The notes beneath the pieces were generated by a model, which made no database searches, was not told the DNA's origin, and was given only the letters and a program-made list of their open reading frames with translations. 27,500 nucleotides of DNA, from NCBI GenBank assembly GCA_012295275.1, contig CM022670.1:9050506-9078005 (forward strand), read 5' to 3'. The stretch is from Chrysomallon squamiferum. Taxonomy: Eukaryota; Mollusca; Gastropoda; Neomphalida; Peltospiridae. Made by a program: the position numbers and the translations under genes. Below are positions 1-10,609 of this stretch, one piece after another (the first letter of the stretch is position 1; the number at the start of each line of letters is the position of its first letter).

Positions 1-1430
1 ACCTATTATTTCCTCAACCTTTTTTTTTTTTTTCAACCTATTATTTCCTCAAGTAACAAAGCCGAGAAGAACTATTTTGTCGGGTCAGATTTACGTAACA
101 ATGAAAAAAAAACAAGTCCTTTCATTTTATAAAGTCGTACCAAAATAATTAGACAGTCGTTGACGAAAACAAAAACTGAATTTTTCTCGTAAATTTCACT
201 TGAAACAATAGATATATTATTTAAAAATATAAATAACTTCTTGTGATAAAATCAGTTTTCGTTCTTTCTTCTTTTATTTTTTTTTAAATTTCAAATTATT
301 ATTTTTATTTATTGATTTTACTTTAATAAACGTTTCTAATATAATCCACGTTTTAAACTATACAGGCACACAAGGTTTCTGGATTATTTTAGATGTATAA
401 TGGAGATTATTGTAGTATTATTATTGGTGAAAAATTACCTCAACTGAAGAAACGGTTTTCTGGACTAATTAATCGAAAACAAAGTACACAGTCGACACGT
501 TTTGTCCGTGCTGTCGATAAATCCAGTTCATACATTTTTCAAAAATCGTTTACCAGCGAACTGCTTTCCATGAAAAATTTACAACGTAATTACTTTTCTT
601 AATCATCTTTCTCGGACTTTTCATTGAAGCATTACTTGGTCCACAGGGTTTATGCTTGTAAAAATCCGTGTACAAAGTTAATTTGTTCCTCGGCGAAATG
701 ATTAGAAAATTCTCGAAATAAATATTAATCCGTGTTTCATCCATACAGAGATAGCCAGTGATTTCGCGAATTCACCATGTACGAGAAACTAAAAGATTCT
801 TCGTTTTCGATTTATTGTTTGAGAAATCCTTTTTACATCCCTTTACTCCGAGATCTTCTGTCAACGAAGGTGAAATGGAAATGGAAATGGAAAAAAATTA
901 ACGTGCTAATCAGAGCAAGCTGTTGTGAAGCACGTACGAAGGTGAAAACGTTTATAACAAATTTGTATTAGCTATCAGCTGTCCGTTCTCTTCACAAAGC
1001 ACGTGACCTTGTTTGTAAGATACTCCAGTCGTCCACGTCCACAGGTTGCAAACTAAGCCAACCAGACAGTAGTAGTGAATGCCAGTATTTAACCACGAGA
1101 CCAAGGTTTTCCATCCAGGTAAACAATACCTCTCTGCAATAAAACTAATACGGGCGACGAGTTTTTTCAAAAGTTGTTACGACATATTTAGTGTCGTTCT
1201 CGTTGTAAAGATTTACTAGCTCTGGCAAATGGGCCGCGTATGTGTGCTATTTTATTACAAATCAGTTTTAACTCTGTGCACATTCTGACACTGGTTGACG
1301 CGTCGCTAAGACGGTTTCGTCAAGGAAATCGACAACCAAATTCATCCATTAACAGTTAATTGTTCGTTATCGATTGGCCACTGGTCATTTATAACTCTAA
1401 GCTGTTGTCCGTGAATGTACAGAAGGAAGA
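1..1430. other. Intergenic stretch, no gene recognised
   Basis: AT-rich but with noticeably more CpG than the gene introns. A short direct repeat (ACCTATTATTTCCTCAA at 1-17 and again at 37-53, separated by a T tract) opens the window. Small open frames at 393-602, 550-744, 777-971 and 952-1170 show no recognisable domain. Nothing else is supported. Confidence 0.5.
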
Positions 1431-1758
1431 AAGAAAAAGAAAGAAAGAAAAAAAAACACACAGAGCAAAAGCTGTTAAGTAAATTGAATGTTATCCACAT
1501 TTCTACAAGTCTCTTTAGTACGATAAGAATACGATATGTTAAACAAACATTAAATCAAGATGTTTATAAATAGAGTAACTAAGCCTGAAAAGTGAATATT
1601 GTTTTCCTGCATTTCCTGCATTCCCCAGCAAGAAACGGGCAATATATTTAAAATAAATAAATAAATGATAATATTACAAAAAAATATTATTATTATTATT
1701 GTTATTATTACTTTTGATTTATGTATTTATCGATTGTGCATGCTGATATATTTTGCCC

Positions 1759-1791
<33 letters not shown>

Positions 1792-2078
1792 CATAGAGCA
1801 ATAAAAATTTGTATTCATTGAAGTGTGTGTCATATATACAAAATACAACGACAATCATTTTCCCTGACCACGCTAAGTACAATACAAAATACAGAATAAA
1901 GTGCCTGGACAAACAAACGTGCGGACACGGATCCGTGGCCACAACAGAAATATGAGAATAAATATCACTGACAATAACTGTGATTAATATTTCAGCATTG
2001 ATAGTGGAACCTGTCAAAATAACATTAAATAACTGGACGTTCTGAAGTTTATTTCCGTCAAATTCATTCTTCTTTCTT

Positions 2079-2117
<39 letters not shown>

Positions 2118-3041
2118 TTAATTTATTTATATTTGATAGTACAAGTTTTTAAAAAAACAGATGAATAAGTGCTATCAATGAAAAGGGAATAATATTTATT
2201 TATTTATTTGTATTCCCAAACTATAAAGTGTATGGTGAGGAAAAGAAAATGATAATGAGATAAAAAGAAAAAAAAGAAAAAAAGGTGAATATAATTCTGA
2301 AGATTAAGTCGATTATATTTATAAGCGTAAATACCGTATAATAAAGATCTGTTTCACTTCATTAAGAACTGAAGTATTTTTTTCCCTATTTTTTTTATTT
2401 TTATATTTTTTAAAATATTTTTTAAAATATTTGTTAAATTTATTTTAAAGTTATTATTACCAATTTATTTATTTATTATCTTTTTTTATCTTTAATTTTT
2501 AAATTTTTTTTAAATGTTTTAAATTGTTTCATTATTTATTTATTTATTTATTTTTATCTTATTGCGGTCAAGTACATTTGAAATACACTTACAATAAAAC
2601 GCTTGGCAACTACTCATTACAGGTGTATCAACAATTTCTTCGAACACCGAAGTTCCACAGTGGTAAAAAAACCAACAAAAACCCCCTCTAATTCAATTAA
2701 TTTGAAACTGAATATTTCCTTCCACTTATAGAGAGCGATAGTGACAGCTCAGGCCTGTTTTTCTTTGCACTGACGTCATGTGATTATTAACTATTACGTT
2801 TTTACGACACTAGTCATGTGAGGGTAAAGTTTATGACTAACGTTTGACACCTACAAACTCGAAACGAGTGGATTTATGTTGCACTGGAATTTTTTTTTTC
2901 TCTTCTAATTTATGAGCTAATGATATATAAAGGAAAATTTGTTACTGAGTGCTTTATTTAACGTAGAAGCGATTTGTGTAAGTCAATGTATTAAATAAAT
3001 AAAATAAATAAATAAATAAATAAATAAATAAAATGAATAAA
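1431..3041. repeat. AT-rich spacer with poly-T tracts and AATA/TTTA repeats
   Basis: The stretch contains poly-T at 1760-1791 and 2081-2110, TTTA-type repeats around 2194-2208 and 2530-2555, tandem TTTTAAAATATT units near 2403-2435 and an AATA microsatellite at 2991-3041. No gene is recognised. A perfect TGACGTCA lies at 2771-2778. Confidence 0.6.
2771..2778. promoter_or_regulatory. Perfect CRE palindrome TGACGTCA
   Basis: An eight-base consensus for CREB/ATF bZIP factors. It stands alone, with no recognised gene start nearby, so function is uncertain. Confidence 0.25.
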
Positions 3042-3430
3042 TGTAGGCCTACTGGCTGGGACAACAATAACCCAGTAAGAGAATCGAAGATAATTGATCC
3101 AATAATTTATTATTATTATAATTTTTTTTTTTAATATATATATTTTTTTTTTTTTCACAATTCTTTATATCCTTGTACAAAGTTCTAAAAATATTTTAAT
3201 TATACTCATTATTTGGAAGAAACTTTATATATAACGAAAACATCAAATCAAGATAACATATTTGTATTGGCCCGTGTAACTAACATCTACGTTTATACAA
3301 CTGATAAGACTAACTGTCGTTTCTATGGGCGAGTTATAAAGTCCAGCAGGCCTGAGGAACAGCTGGTTATTGGATCAATTATCCTCGATTCTCTTACTGG
3401 GTTATTTCTGTTCCAGCCAGTAGGCCTACA
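3042..3430. mobile_element. Foldback / MITE-like element with 64-bp inverted arms
   Basis: The left arm (3042-3105) and the reverse complement of the right arm (3367-3430) align without gaps over 64 bases with four mismatches by eye. Each arm begins TGTAGGCCTACTGGCTGG, containing the palindrome GTAGGCCTAC, and includes AACCCAGTAAGAGAATCGA. The 261-base centre holds T-rich and TA-rich sequence and no credible transposase. No clear target-site duplication flanks it; an AATA microsatellite abuts the left end. A nonautonomous DNA transposon or a simple foldback repeat fits. The short open frame across the right half (3213-3440, plus) is not considered a gene. Confidence 0.75.
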
Positions 3431-3596
3431 TCACGAGTGATTTATCAAAAAACTTGTTGTATGTCTGCAGAAAAAGCATAACAAAGATCTTTGCTGTTAG
3501 ATAATACAAACAAAAATAATAATAAATAAATGAAACAAGTAAAGAAGAAGAAAAGAAGAAGAAAAATAAATAAAATGAAAAATAAAATATAAAAAT

Positions 3597-3698
3597 GGAA
3601 TCCCTTGTGTTATTTGTATGGTCACCGATAATGTGTTTGACATCTTATGATCGTAAAATTAAAATCGGTTGACATCATCGTTAAATACATTTCTTCCA
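3597..3698 (+). repeat. Tail remnant of a molluscan-type SINE
   Basis: The stretch reads like the 3' end of the tRNA-derived SINE widespread in molluscs: an AATCCCTTG block, then GTATGGTCACCGATAATG, GTTTGACATCTTATGATCGT and CATCGTTAAATACATTTCTT. The usual element has ATCCCTTGCTGC, a CATATGTCTGACGCCATA-like block and CGTTAAATAAAACATTTCTT. The region between the first two blocks seems deleted. The assignment is from memory of the repeat family and is moderately confident. Confidence 0.5.
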
Positions 3699-3781
3699 GT
3701 CTGTATCATCTATATTATTTATTTAATTAGTTACTTAAAGAAAAAAGAAAGTCAATAATAACCAATTTCCGAACACAGTAA

Positions 3782-3782
<1 letters not shown>

Positions 3783-3820
<38 letters not shown>
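3783..3820. repeat. ATT trinucleotide microsatellite
   Basis: Uninterrupted ATT repeats. Similar ATT tracts occur at 20357-20404 and 25224-25287. Confidence 0.9.
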
Positions 3821-4386
3821 TTATTACCAATACTGTTTTACCGTGTTTTGTCTCGACGTAAAGATGTGATACGTTAACATTTTAAAAAGTATAAAATAAT
3901 TGGAGGAATGATTTATATAAATCGATTTATTTTGAACGAATTTGTGTTCACTCGTGTTGCTGATTAATAGATACATTTTAAAATGTTCTTAAAACACAGT
4001 TATGACTTTTCAGTGTTTTTATTATTCAGTGGAAGTCAAGTACCTTTCACTGGGAAACGCGATAATGTTAACACGTTGATATGAAGCAAAAGGTCAGTGT
4101 AAATTTAAAAAGCTAACATTAACATTTATATTATATCCAAAATAATTGAATAATTAAAATAATATAAAAAAAAGTTAGTTTTTATTTATGGGAAAGAAAT
4201 GTTATATAGTTAATGGCCCTTCCAAAACATTCTGAAACTAAATTTTAAAATTTTATGTCATCAAACGTGGTTATAGGCAATGAAATAATGACAAAGTCCA
4301 CTGCCGCCATTTGACGGGTTACTCTTTCTAAATAAGCAGCAAGAGATGTTTCATATGCGCCTTCTCACTGACTACAAATTTATTTT

Positions 4387-4395
4387 TATAAAAGG
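4387..4395 (+). promoter_or_regulatory. Isolated TATA-like box TATAAAAGG
   Basis: TATAAAAGGGGCG is a near-ideal TATA box with GC-rich flank, unusual in this AT-rich spacer. No downstream coding exon is recognised, and TATA-like words are expected by chance in such DNA. Confidence 0.2.
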
Positions 4396-5720
4396 GGCGT
4401 TGAGGAGAATGATCAGGCGATATGTCTTTAGTTGTTTTTACACCACCAGTTCAGTAAATCAATCAATCAATAAATAAAAACAGTAATAAATATAATTATA
4501 TGATCATCACGTATTCAGAACGAAATAAATAAAACGAGAGATATTTAAAGCAATGCAAAAGAAAAAATTTATTTGAAAAATACCATTTTCGTTTTTCATT
4601 TTCAAAACATAAAGAAAACAATCTGTGATAAACTTTAACCTAAGACTGTCATTACAAAAAAAATTTACACTATGAATTATATATTTATACCCATAACAAA
4701 ATATATTATTATTCTTTTTTTTCATTGTAATACATGTTTTATAGTTGCTCTAACCATAAAACAGATAATATAAAAACACCAAATATAACACTAATAAAGA
4801 AGAAGTAATCAATTTTAAAAAATATTTTTTTGTGTATGTATTCTCTGAAATGATCAAACAAAACCAAAAGACTTACTTTGTCACTAATCAGGAATGTATG
4901 ACGAGTGTATATATTGATATAAAAACTTGAGCAAATATATTAAGATATATATACACTAGACACCAGTTGCATATCAATACTTGTAGCAGCTGAACAAATA
5001 AAAATGTTAACATAATTTAGGGGAATATCCCGAATGTGAATGAAAGGGGAGGGAACACATTTTTGTGTTTGAATATAACTTTCAAAATCAATAATGAATT
5101 ATGTTGTAAAGGAAAAAAAAAATATATATATATATATATAAATAGGTAGGAAAAATATATCAGTTGTTAAATCCAAAATCTGACTGTAAACCCCCTCATC
5201 ACATCACCACTTCTGAGGTGAGTTTAGAGTGACATTAATTTAGTTTTAACTTTATTATTTTTACTTTATTGCATTATTATTATTATTATTATTATTGGGT
5301 GTTTTTTTTTATAATAAGAACCGTTTATATATATATATTTTTTTTTTTAAATTTTTAAATGTTAATTATAAAACAAAATAAAGATTTTAAATCTCTAATG
5401 CAATTACTCTTAAATATTATTTTGTTTTATCTGCTTATTAATGTTAAGTAATAACACTTAACAACAAGTGAAAAAACCTATTGCCATTTGTTTCAAAATG
5501 TCATTTCAGAGATTCACTGTAAATCAATAAAAAAATAAACATTTCTGTAAACAGTAGATATAAATTGATTTTTAAAAAACAGAAAGAAAATAAAGCACAA
5601 AATACTATGTACAGGAAAACCCATTGCCATTTAAAAAAAAAAAAAAAAGCATAATCTGCCATATTGCACAAAGCATTCTCATCTCAAATCATGATTCATC
5701 AATATACTGGTATGTACATT

Positions 5721-5724
5721 GTGC

Positions 5725-5765
<41 letters not shown>
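5721..5765. repeat. GT dinucleotide microsatellite
   Basis: Nearly pure GT with two interruptions (CG and TT). Confidence 0.9.
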
Positions 5766-5766
<1 letters not shown>

Positions 5767-6899
5767 ATGCAAACATTGATTATTGTCTTGCAGCTGTCAT
5801 CATAGCATTTTTGTCATTTATACAGTAACATATTTTAAATTATTGTCTTGCAATTAACATAAAAACTTGTTGCAAGTTGTGATATATTTTATGTAAAATG
5901 TGAATAAATTAACATTAATATATACTGTCAAGTTTTTCTTTCAAAAAAATTATCCAAGTATTTAAGAATAATAACTAAACAGTATTTTGTTATAAATATA
6001 TATTTTTATATTTTTTTTTTTTCATTCTAAGATGTAATTTATAATAAGAAATTTACAATTTAAATTTATTATTTTACAAAATGCTAACTATATTTTACAA
6101 TTATCATCATATACAATATATTTATACTGAAAACTAACATTAATTTATGATACTAAAGTTAATAATTAATTTTGTTTATTTTATTAATAAATAGGATTTA
6201 TATCCTTACAGAGACTTATTAACATATGTCACTTTTTAACCATTTCAGGTGAGAGAAAACTTCCAAATTTTTAATACAATACCTGATTTCATTAAATCAT
6301 ATCAAGTACTTATTTTCAAATGTGCACTACAAACATAATCAAAAAAATAATTTTAAAAACCTTAACCTTTGTGGCAGTAAAAGCAAATGGCATAAAAACA
6401 AATACCTTTGGTTTGAAATGAAGCTACAATGCAAAAAATGAAAATGGTCATGATTTAATAAAAAAAAAAAAATAATAATAATTATTATTATTAAATTACA
6501 TGTAGTCATACAGTCAAAAATAAAAAAGTAAATTCTGAACATATGTAAATGAAATAAAACATTGCACAATCCACACCAGAATAGCAAAGAAAGCAAACTA
6601 TGAAAAAAAAAAAAAAACACTCAAAAGCCCCTTATTCTCCAGATATCCATCAAAGATTGAGAGGCTTGCAAACTAAACATAAATTCTGGACATTTTTCAT
6701 AAAACAGATACTAATGGACAGATGGAATGTAGAACAAATATAAATAAAAATGGGAATATGTAATAAAACCCATCAAAATTAAATGTCAAGATTGACAAAT
6801 ATTTTTATTTTTCATTTATTAAATATTAATAAAACTACAAGAAAAAAAAACCCCACCTAAACAATGACTTTCAGAATATTTTGACACATCTAAAAAGTC

Positions 6900-6927
6900 C
6901 ACACACACACACACACACACACACACA
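6900..6927. repeat. AC dinucleotide microsatellite
   Basis: Uninterrupted AC repeats, about 13 units. Confidence 0.9.
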
Positions 6928-7519
6928 GTCTGCTCTCACACTATATTATTATATAAAATATTATTACAATTTGATTTGATTATTTTATTTTTTACAGAAA
7001 AATCAGATTTTCTATATTACTGCAAATGCAACAAATGATTTAATTTTGTTTTTTAATTTTTTAGTCAAAAAGGAAAAAATTGATTCCAGTTTTATGAAGA
7101 ATCTATTTATAAACATTCTAATTTCACCTTCAAGTCTGAATTTTCTGAAAGTCAACAACAAAAAGGCTGTAATGATCACAATGGTTTATAATAAAAATAA
7201 ATATAAAATAAATAAATCCTTGTTTGATATAAAAAAAAAATGGATTTTTTTTTTTTTTTTTGAAAGGTTTTATTATATATTCATTGTTTTAACAAATATG
7301 ATGTGATAAAAAGGTCAGACTACAAATGGCTGACTGGAATAGAAAATATGAGGAAAAAATATATGTTAATAACTGACTAGAAAAAAATAATTTGAATTAA
7401 GAAGTAATATGGATTCAAAATGTTTTACAAATCACAAATAAGTAACACAACCGAAGATATCACAACCTGGAAATTCTTCATTTCTTTGACTATCTCAGTC
7501 CAAAATGAATTATACATGT

Positions 7520-7558
7520 AAAAAAAAAAAAAAAATAATAATAATAATAAAAATAATA

Positions 7559-7597
<39 letters not shown>

Positions 7598-7608
7598 ATA
7601 ATAATAAT
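7520..7608. repeat. Poly-A / AAT compound repeat
   Basis: Runs of A interleaved with AAT units. The minus-strand open frame of Phe/Leu runs here is an artefact of the repeat. Confidence 0.9.
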
Positions 7609-8649
7609 AAATTTAAACAAATGAAATAAAGAAACACAAAAGCTAGGTTTCTACCAACTACCAAAAAATTGTGTAAAATAATGTGCTGATTCTGCAGCAA
7701 ATACAATACAATATATACAAATTTTCAATAATAAATTATAAAATCAAAATATAAACAATTGCCTGATCAAGACCAAACATAAATATCTAACAGATAAAAT
7801 GTTTACACGTGGCTTGCTCTGTTTCAATAATAAAATGAAAAAAAAAAAAAGGAAAGCAAAGCCAACATTATTCTGATAACAAAACATCAAATAAAGTTGC
7901 CATCTGTCTACAAATTTCATGAGATATTTTAGCTAATATTTGTAGTTCATGTATGCACAATATCCATAAATATAAATCAGCAAACAAAATTTGAAAAGAA
8001 AGTCTAACAAAGAACAAAGCTGCACATGCTCTTTTCCCAGTCCAACTAAAGACAGACATTGTTAAGACATTAAATTTAAGAAGAATGAAAAACAAGTAAA
8101 AGCAATCCCAGTACCAGTCTAGCAGAGGATTTAACAGCTGATTTAAAGTATAAATGAAGGTAAATGTTTAAATACATTTATCTGCTTTTGATAATTAAAA
8201 CAATAAAAAAACAAATAATGATAAGATACTGTAGAAACATTGGATTAAATGTATAATGGAGGAAAAATAGGAATGTACTCATTATTAATGTTATAATTGT
8301 TACTTTGGAATGTATTTAAAATTGATATGACAGAAAAATGTCACAACTGGTAAACAAAAAGTGACAGAATTCAAATGAACCAGTGAAAAAATACAAGCAT
8401 ATGTACATCTGTGGGTTTATTCTTTACTGCTGTTTTAATTTTTTTGTTGTAAATTTAAGAACCAATTCTTTTTGAAAATGAAGGGGAAACATTTATTATA
8501 ATGAAATATCTTAATTTATTTTTTTTTAAATATTTTTTATATAGACAATAACATACTTATGATATTAAATTTAAATTGAAGATTGAACAAAGATGGTGAC
8601 AATTTCTAACTAAATTTCAATGCTATGACCTGCACCTCAACTTAAAGAA

Positions 8650-8655
8650 TTTATT
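8650..8655 (-). terminator. Candidate polyadenylation signal AATAAA
   Basis: The plus-strand TTTATT here reads AATAAA on the gene strand, 88 bases after the stop codon, and is followed on the minus strand by a GU-containing stretch (GTTGAGGTGCAGGTCATAG). Further AATAAA copies occur at 8515-8520 and 8492-8497. In DNA this AT-rich the hexamer is common by chance, so the 3' end is uncertain. Confidence 0.4.
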
Positions 8656-8743
8656 TAGAAAAGATTAATACAATGAGAAGATCCAGTCATAATGATGTGA
8701 CTTCCTAAAGCACTATGTGATGCATACATCAATGATGACATCA

Positions 8744-9348
8744 TTATTTAATTCTGCTCTGTGATGCTTTCTGTCTCTGGGCCTTGAACCTCTTGTATTC
8801 TCTTGTAGCATATCTTTTCTCTACAACAGAAGGGGGAACAACTGCATTCTCCTTGTTTTCAGGACCATTGTAGTCATCATTCAGAAGTGTAGTTCCTTCT
8901 CTCTGTAACATGGTTGTGTTGTTGTGCCTGTAGCAGTTGTAGTTTGTGTTCCGTGGTTTCAGAACGGCCCGAGATATTTTGCTGAAGAAGTTGGAAAATG
9001 AAGACTTCTTTTCCATTTTTTTCATATCTTTCGTTATTGGCTTGGGCACTGTGATGATGGGTCCTTCGTGAACCGACATTTCATTCCTGCCATACGTCTT
9101 CCCATGATCCTCCAGATTAAGAGTGGCCAGAGTGCACAAACTTTCCGGTTTAGCAAGAGGAGCTTGTCCATTTTGCATCCACAGCTCTTTCTGTTTGAGA
9201 GCTTCGTACGCCTGCCATTTTGAAGTGATGGTAATGGATCCTGTGAGGTCACTTTTGCTCCTGTAATGGCCGACAACTCTGTTTGCTGATCCAGCGGTTT
9301 TCATCTGTTTTAACAGATTCTGAGCCGGACTGTCCAGAAGATTATTTT
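8744..9348 (-). CDS. INF2: Formin last coding exon: basic C-terminal tail
   Basis: A terminal exon with stop TAA at 8744-8746. The stronger acceptor (ttttctttaaacag) starts it at 9348; a second AG (ttctggacag) starts it at 9329. The open frame reads NNLLDSPAQNLLKQMKTAGS from 9346 onward, needing phase 1 at 9348 or phase 2 at 9329. Notable segments are KKSSFSNFFSKISRAVLKPR, which is basic and amphipathic, then GPENKENAVVPP and a strongly basic end, EYKRFKAQRQKASQSRIK. No CAAX box is seen, unlike the prenylated INF2 isoform of mammals. I do not recognise a named domain in this tail. Confidence 0.85.
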
Positions 9349-10566
9349 CTGTTTAAAGAAAATTGCATATAACAATGGGAATAACTACTGATTTTTTTTT
9401 TTTTCAAAGTATTTAGTTATAATGTAACTGGTCTGTAATATAATCTTTCTCTTTCTCCTGTCTCTTTCTCACTCACTCACTCACTCACACAAACAATAAT
9501 AGTTCAGACACACTTCTCTTTTTTAACTTTAACATACTTTTGAAAAAAGCAATAATAAATCAATAACTATTTCCATGTAAGTGAAAGCCTAATTCCCTAC
9601 AGTAATTAAGGTAAAAGTATTCCCATTAAAATAATTAAACTTCTATTAGTTTGAACTTTAATTCAAAATAAAAGGTTTATTTTTGGCCTTAAATGGAGTT
9701 GCTGAACAAAGAACAGTAATGTTGTTGTTATTTGACTGTTTTAGTTTTTTTTCTGGTTTTAAAACACTTAGAAATAATGTAAAATAAAACTATATTTTTG
9801 CATTCTTGTATTATCAAGAATTAAAAGGCAGGAATTTATCTAAAACCTTTTAAATTTTGTGTGAGTTTGAATGACTGATATCCCAACTGCTTTCAGCTCT
9901 ATGCATTAAAGAATAAATTATAAACTTCCTTATTTTTTTTTAACTCCTACTAATGCAAACATACATACATACAAACATGTATACATACATACATCCATCC
10001 ATCCATCCATACATATATAAAACATAAATACATACATACATATATACATACAAAAATACATACATACATATGTGATAATCACATTTTGTAATGCAGTAGA
10101 GCTTAGTCTGCACTATGTACAAAGTCTATCTCTGAATCTTTGTCAGGGTTACACAAACATAAATCTACTGTCATATCATTATAATATATATCATTAACAG
10201 ATGTGTAAGAGTTTATTAAAATTACCAGAACTTGTGAGCACTTTGGGTCTGGGTCCGTGCGGTGGATGTTGGGAAAGCAAAGAAATCATCTTCAAATGCC
10301 TCACTTCGTGGCCGATTCACCATCGGTGTTCCAACAACACTGATGCTGCTGAGGTCAAGAGGACTGACCTCTGACTCTGGGGTCACAGCCTTGCTGTGAT
10401 GAGGAGTAACATTCTCCCTTCTTGAAGACAGCTCACTGAAAGGTAAACTGAGCATGCATGAAATAGGTGGCTTGAAATTTCCATGACGAAGGTCATTGAT
10501 AATTTTCTCCAAGATTTTCTTTTTGTCTTCAAGAACTGATGAACTAGCTTCTGTTAGAAAGAAAGA

Positions 10567-10609
<43 letters not shown>

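Larger units (their letters stand above)
4450..8640. other. Noncoding, very CpG-poor stretch beyond the formin 3' end
   Basis: About 4.2 kb of A/T-rich sequence with almost no CpG between about 5330 and 7450. It holds a GT microsatellite (5721-5765), an AC microsatellite (6900-6927) and a long A/AAT tract (7520-7608). Open frames here are low-complexity translations. It may be downstream flank, a long 3' UTR or an intron of an unseen gene. Confidence 0.5.

Noticed and set aside
1-53. Direct repeat ACCTATTATTTCCTCAA flanking a T tract, possible target-site duplication
   Set aside because: The enclosed sequence is only a T tract and the window edge cuts the context, so a local slippage duplication is a simpler explanation.
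952-1170. Minus-strand 72-residue open frame with Trp/Cys-rich, protein-like composition
   Set aside because: No recognisable domain, no clear splice sites at plausible borders and no neighbouring exons. It is short enough to occur by chance in a less AT-rich patch.
3213-3440. Plus-strand 75-residue open frame
   Set aside because: It lies across the right arm and centre of the foldback element and has no domain, so it is explained by the repeat.
6339-6620. Phe/Leu/Ile-rich open frame suggesting a membrane protein
   Set aside because: Translation of poly-A and AAT tracts; low complexity, no start context and no splice support.
7425-7706. Open frame with long Phe/Leu runs
   Set aside because: Produced by the poly-A/AAT compound repeat at 7520-7608.
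9034-9276. Second minus-strand frame overlapping the last formin exon
   Set aside because: Shadow frame of the real coding exon. The chosen frame links by phase to the upstream exons and uses the annotated stop.
9350-10224. Possible microexon that would fix the phase between the last two formin exons
   Set aside because: I scanned the minus strand for a donor/acceptor pair of suitable length and found none convincing. The alternative acceptor at 9329 and exon skipping explain the phases without it.
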